Shown piece by piece: positions 50,699 through 53,500 of a stretch of 53,500 bases of DNA (position 1 is its first letter; every line of letters begins with the position of its first letter). Where the stretch lies: NCBI GenBank assembly GCA_023393125.1, contig JAEWMQ010000043.1, forward strand, positions 1-53,500. The letters run 5' to 3'. Origin of the DNA: Bacillota bacterium (GTDB lineage Bacteria; Bacillota; Clostridia; Lachnospirales; Cellulosilyticaceae). A model generated the notes under the pieces. It had not been told where the DNA came from, searched no databases, and saw only the letters and a list, made by a program, of their open reading frames with translations. Made by a program: the position numbers and the translations under genes.

Positions 50699-51946
50699 AT
50701 GCCTTATATATATCTTATTGGATTAGGTGTTGGACATCTAGATTATTTAACAGAGCAAGCAAAAAAAATAATAATGCAGTGTGATTTACTATTAGGAGCA
50801 GAACGGTTAATTGAAAACGTTAAAGTGCTAAATAGCCATGCTTATGCTTGTACCATTGATGAAATAGAAAAGATGATAGAAAGCCATGAAGAAGTAAAAA
50901 CAGTAGGTGTAGTTGTTTCAGGGGATGTAGGGTTCTATAGTTTAGCAAATCGTTTGAGAAAAAAATTTAAAGATAAATATCCCTTTTCGCAAATAACTGG
51001 CATAAGCAGTATGCAGTATTTCATGAACCTACTAGGGAAACCTTACGATCATTTATATACAGTGAGTATGCATGGTAGAGAGGAAAATATATTAACCAAA
51101 TTAAGATGCCATGGAAAGGTGTTTTTACTTACAGGAGGACAGCATAGTGTGCAAGCGATTTGTCAACGCTTATACGACTATGGTCTTGAAGATGTAAAAG
51201 TTTATGTAGGAGAAAGGCTATCTTATCAAGATGAAAAAATAACAAAGGGGACACCTAAGGAACTAAAAAATCAACTCTTTAATTCGCTTTCTGTGATGCT
51301 CATTGAGCAAAAAAAGCTAAACGCGAAATGCTTTAAAGGTCCAGGAATACCGGATGAAGCTTTTGTAAGAGGAAAGGTACCTATGACCAAGGCTGAGATA
51401 CGTGCAATCTGTTTAAGTAAACTACAACTTTTTCCGGAAGCTATTGTTTATGATATAGGGGCTGGGACAGGTTCAGTAACCATAGAAATGGCCATGCAAA
51501 CTCCTAGAGGAAAAGTATATGCTTTAGAAAGAAATGAAGAAGCTATAAAGCTCATTAAGCAAAATAAAAAGCATTTTGAAATGGAACATATAGAGATTAG
51601 GCAAGTAAAGTGTCCTGATGGCATAGCAGACTTACCACCGCCAGATGCTGTTTTTATTGGTGGAAGTGGAGGTGAATTAGGACCTATTTTAAGAGAAGTT
51701 CTCCATAAGAATTCAAAGGTTAGAATAGTCATTACTGCTATAACCTTAGAGACTTTAGCTGAAGCATTAGGGTATTTTAAAGAATATGCTTTAACTTATC
51801 AGGAGGTTGTTCAAGTAACAGTGGCTAGTAGTAAGCAAGTAGGGAATTATCATATGATGCATGGGCAAAACCCTATTTTTATTTTAAGTGGACAGGGGGC
51901 TTTAGATGAAAACAAAACCAACAATAACCTATCATTTACCAGATGA
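50699..51946 (+). CDS. CbiE-CbiT fusion, precorrin-6/7 C5,15-methyltransferase and C12 decarboxylase
   Basis: 415 residues. CbiE half (1-about 205): IYLIGLGVGHLDYLTEQAKK, VVVSGDVGFYSLANRLRK and TGISSMQYFMNLLGKPYDH. CbiT half (about 215-400): GIPDEAFVRGKVPMTKAEIR, VYDIGAGTGSVTIEMAM (SAM motif I) and PDAVFIGGSGGELGPIL. This fusion, equivalent to CobL, is common. It methylates C5 and C15 and removes the C12 acetate carboxyl. AGGGAGG precedes the ATG. Confidence 0.95.
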   Translation: MPYIYLIGLGVGHLDYLTEQAKKIIMQCDLLLGAERLIENVKVLNSHAYACTIDEIEKMIESHEEVKTVGVVVSGDVGFYSLANRLRKKFKDKYPFSQITGISSMQYFMNLLGKPYDHLYTVSMHGREENILTKLRCHGKVFLLTGGQHSVQAICQRLYDYGLEDVKVYVGERLSYQDEKITKGTPKELKNQLFNSLSVMLIEQKKLNAKCFKGPGIPDEAFVRGKVPMTKAEIRAICLSKLQLFPEAIVYDIGAGTGSVTIEMAMQTPRGKVYALERNEEAIKLIKQNKKHFEMEHIEIRQVKCPDGIADLPPPDAVFIGGSGGELGPILREVLHKNSKVRIVITAITLETLAEALGYFKEYALTYQEVVQVTVASSKQVGNYHMMHGQNPIFILSGQGALDENKTNNNLSFTR

Positions 51947-52550
51947 AATAGAAAAAAGGAGTTTTGAAATCATAGAGGAAGAGCTAGGGAATGCTAAAAT
52001 AAACCCACAATTAGCACCCATTATAAAAAGAGTGATTCATACAAGTGCAGATTTTGATTATCTAGAACATCTATGTTTTTCTAAGGATGTTGTTCCTCAT
52101 GCAATAGAAGTATTAAAAAGAGGAGCATGTATTGTAACAGATACGCAAATGGCAAAGGCCGGTATTAACAAAAAAGTATTAGAAACTCTAGGAGGAGAAG
52201 TTTTTTGTTTTATTTCAGACGAAGATGTCATGCAAGAGGCTAAAAGGCAAGGGACAACACGTGCACAAATCAGTATGGAAAGGGCAGTACAAATACAAAA
52301 GCCTCTTATTTTTGCAATAGGTAATGCACCAACTGCTTTAATGAAGCTTTATGATTTAATTGAAACAGGATTTAAGCCGCAGCTTATTATTGGGGTTCCC
52401 GTAGGTTTTGTAAATGTAGTAGAATCTAAAGAACTGATTATGGAAACAGATATCCCTTATATTATAGCAAAAGGACGTAAAGGTGGAAGTAATGTGGCAG
52501 CAGCTATTTGTAATGCCTTACTTTATGAAGCTAGTAAGGATACTATATAA
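51906..52550 (+). CDS. cbiC: CbiC, cobalt-precorrin-8 methylmutase
   Basis: 214 residues. The catalytic His lies in IKRVIHTSADFDYLEHL; GACIVTDTQMAKAGINKK, FAIGNAPTALMKLYDLIE, IIGVPVGFVNVVESKELI and AKGRKGGSNVAAAICNALL complete the family pattern. It shifts the C11 methyl to C12 and gives cobyrinate. It overlaps cbiE-T by 41 bases and is the last gene of the operon in this window. Confidence 0.96.
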   Translation: MKTKPTITYHLPDEIEKRSFEIIEEELGNAKINPQLAPIIKRVIHTSADFDYLEHLCFSKDVVPHAIEVLKRGACIVTDTQMAKAGINKKVLETLGGEVFCFISDEDVMQEAKRQGTTRAQISMERAVQIQKPLIFAIGNAPTALMKLYDLIETGFKPQLIIGVPVGFVNVVESKELIMETDIPYIIAKGRKGGSNVAAAICNALLYEASKDTI

Positions 52551-52556
52551 AATAAT

Positions 52557-52590
52557 GACTTTAGAATTAGTATGAAGTTTTATGTTATTT
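52557..52590 (+). repeat. Half copy of the R1 repeat (R1f)
   Basis: GACTTTAGAATTAGTATGAA and GTTTTATG match the left arm and centre of R1 copies. The right arm is not recognisable. It follows cbiC at the usual distance. Confidence 0.45.
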
Positions 52591-52624
52591 GTTAGTGTAA
52601 GAAATTCAAAATTATTAATGATAT

Positions 52625-52656
52625 GCTCCTAATGATAACATGTTAGGAGCTTTTGT
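52625..52656 (+). terminator. Terminator of the cob operon
   Basis: GCTCCTAA (52625-52632) and TTAGGAGC (52643-52650) form a perfect 8-bp stem followed by TTTTGTTG, 75 bases after cbiC. Confidence 0.8.
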
Positions 52657-52753
52657 TGTATTAATTGATAAATAAAATTATAATGAATCAAAATATTTAG
52701 CATAAATTGCTGAGTATATTTAAGTAAAAAAATAGAAAAAGAGGAGGAAGTTT

Positions 52754-53500
52754 ATGAGTAAGAAACAAAAATCCAAAATACGTTTGATTGCTAGGTTAAA
52801 TGTTTTATTTCTATTTTTATTTATGGTTTTTCAGCCCCTCATTCCACCTGCTTATGCTACTTCAACTAAAACGGCTACTACAACTAAAATAATGCCATTA
52901 GGCGATTCTATTACAGATTGTGACTTTTGGAGGACGTTACTTTTTAATAAGCTGACAAGCAATGGATATGACGTTAAATCTGTTGGAACACAGTATGGCA
53001 ATCATGAAGGGCATAGTGGCATGTGTGTTACTAATCTGGCAGCCACAGATCAATTAAGTATGTGGCTTAATGCTGCAAATCCTGATATTGTTATCATGCA
53101 CTTTGGAACAAATGATTGCTGGGGAAATGCAGGAACAACTAAAATACTGGATGCATATACTAAACTTGTTGCACAGATGAGAAAGAACAATCCAAACATG
53201 ATTATTGTAGTAGCACAAATTATACCGATGCATCCAAATGATACGCTAGATTATAAGTTTATTATTGAAGATCTTAACACAGCAATGGTAGGTTGGGCTA
53301 ATCAATTATCAACAAATGAATCGCCAATAATATTATGTGATCAATATACTGGATTTAATACAGACACAGATACATATGATGGCGTTCATCCAAATGCTTC
53401 TGGTGGTCAGAAAATGTGTGATAATTGGTATGAAACTTTGAGTACCATATTAACATCAACACCAGAGCCAACACCAACGCCAACACCAACGCCAACACCA
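52754..53500 (+). CDS. Secreted SGNH/GDSL esterase, CE3-like, cut off by the window end
   Basis: 249 codons are visible with no stop. GAGGAGGAAG precedes the ATG. A signal peptide (basic MSKKQKSK, core VLFLFLFMVFQ, cleavage after AYA) leads to an SGNH domain: block I IMPLGDSITD (nucleophile Ser), GHSGM (block II Gly), MHFGTNDC (block III Asn) and DGVHPNASGG (Asp/His of block V). This order with EGHSGM resembles carbohydrate esterase family 3 acetyl-xylan esterases. From about residue 238 it enters a TPEPTPTPTP linker, so another domain, probably a carbohydrate-binding module, should follow outside the window. Confidence 0.88.
   Translation, partial: MSKKQKSKIRLIARLNVLFLFLFMVFQPLIPPAYATSTKTATTTKIMPLGDSITDCDFWRTLLFNKLTSNGYDVKSVGTQYGNHEGHSGMCVTNLAATDQLSMWLNAANPDIVIMHFGTNDCWGNAGTTKILDAYTKLVAQMRKNNPNMIIVVAQIIPMHPNDTLDYKFIIEDLNTAMVGWANQLSTNESPIILCDQYTGFNTDTDTYDGVHPNASGGQKMCDNWYETLSTILTSTPEPTPTPTPTPTP

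Noticed and set aside
53460..53500. Short tandem CCAACACCAACG-like repeat at the window end, resembling an array
   Set aside because: It codes in frame for a Pro-Thr linker of the secreted esterase; there are no spacers, so it is not a CRISPR array.

Overview
The window is AT-rich, densely coded low-GC Firmicute DNA. Strong GGAGG-type ribosome binding sites, TTG/GTG starts, a clostridial-type set of small genes, GH43 and CE3-like plant-polysaccharide enzymes, Fe-S proteins and an anaerobic (early cobalt insertion) cobalamin pathway point to a fibre-degrading anaerobe of the Lachnospirales, perhaps near Cellulosilyticum. That placement is inference from gene content. No tRNA, rRNA, CRISPR array, prophage or intact transposon was seen.

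Layout. 0-4.8 kb: small accessory genes (CPBP protease, GNAT, DUF2809, two methyltransferases) among decayed repeats. 4.8-9.3 kb: MerR regulator divergent from a heterodimeric ABC exporter, with a textbook MerR 19-bp-spacer promoter between them. 9.5-14.1 kb: TIM-barrel protein, YwbE, transposase remnant, DEAD-box helicase. 14.3-16.2 kb: c-di-AMP (ydaO) riboswitch, cation/proton antiporter and PII-like protein. 16.5-17.8 kb: Eis-like acetyltransferase. 18.3-22.8 kb: a five-gene operon with an AprB-like ferredoxin, an AprA-like flavoprotein and a sulfonate/nitrate-type ABC importer, followed by a convergent YesN-type response regulator whose adjacent kinase is a deletion relic. 24.5-35.6 kb: S41 relic, DinG-like helicase, second YwbE, chemoreceptor, CYP152 P450, QueG-like Fe-S protein and a run of small genes. 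35.7-42 kb: cytidine deaminase, YkgJ-family protein, DUF2500, DODA-type dioxygenase, MATE exporter with a structured attenuator leader, and a GH43 enzyme. 42.2-52.6 kb: a cobalamin riboswitch and a 12-gene cobalt uptake and corrin ring operon (cbiM-N-Q-[O-D fusion]-L-F-G-H-J-X-[E-T fusion]-C). 52.75 kb to the end: a secreted SGNH/CE3-like esterase cut off in a Pro-Thr linker.

How the parts work together. The cob operon imports Co2+ (CbiMNQO), inserts it (CbiX) and carries out most corrin ring steps from precorrin-2 to cobyrinate; amidation and nucleotide-loop genes (cbiA/P/B, cobUST) are absent here. The c-di-AMP riboswitch ties the antiporter and PII-like protein to ion homeostasis. The AprBA-like redox pair fused into an importer operon is the best candidate for an undescribed system, plausibly uptake and reductive processing of an organosulfur or related anion.

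The intergenic spaces hold at least three dispersed repeat families: a terminator-like hairpin (six copies), a block with a GGTAGTGAAGCTAA-like core (two long copies and two partial), and degenerate copies of a transposase N-terminus with a separate tail motif. In addition, relics of ywbE sit beside two intact ywbE genes.
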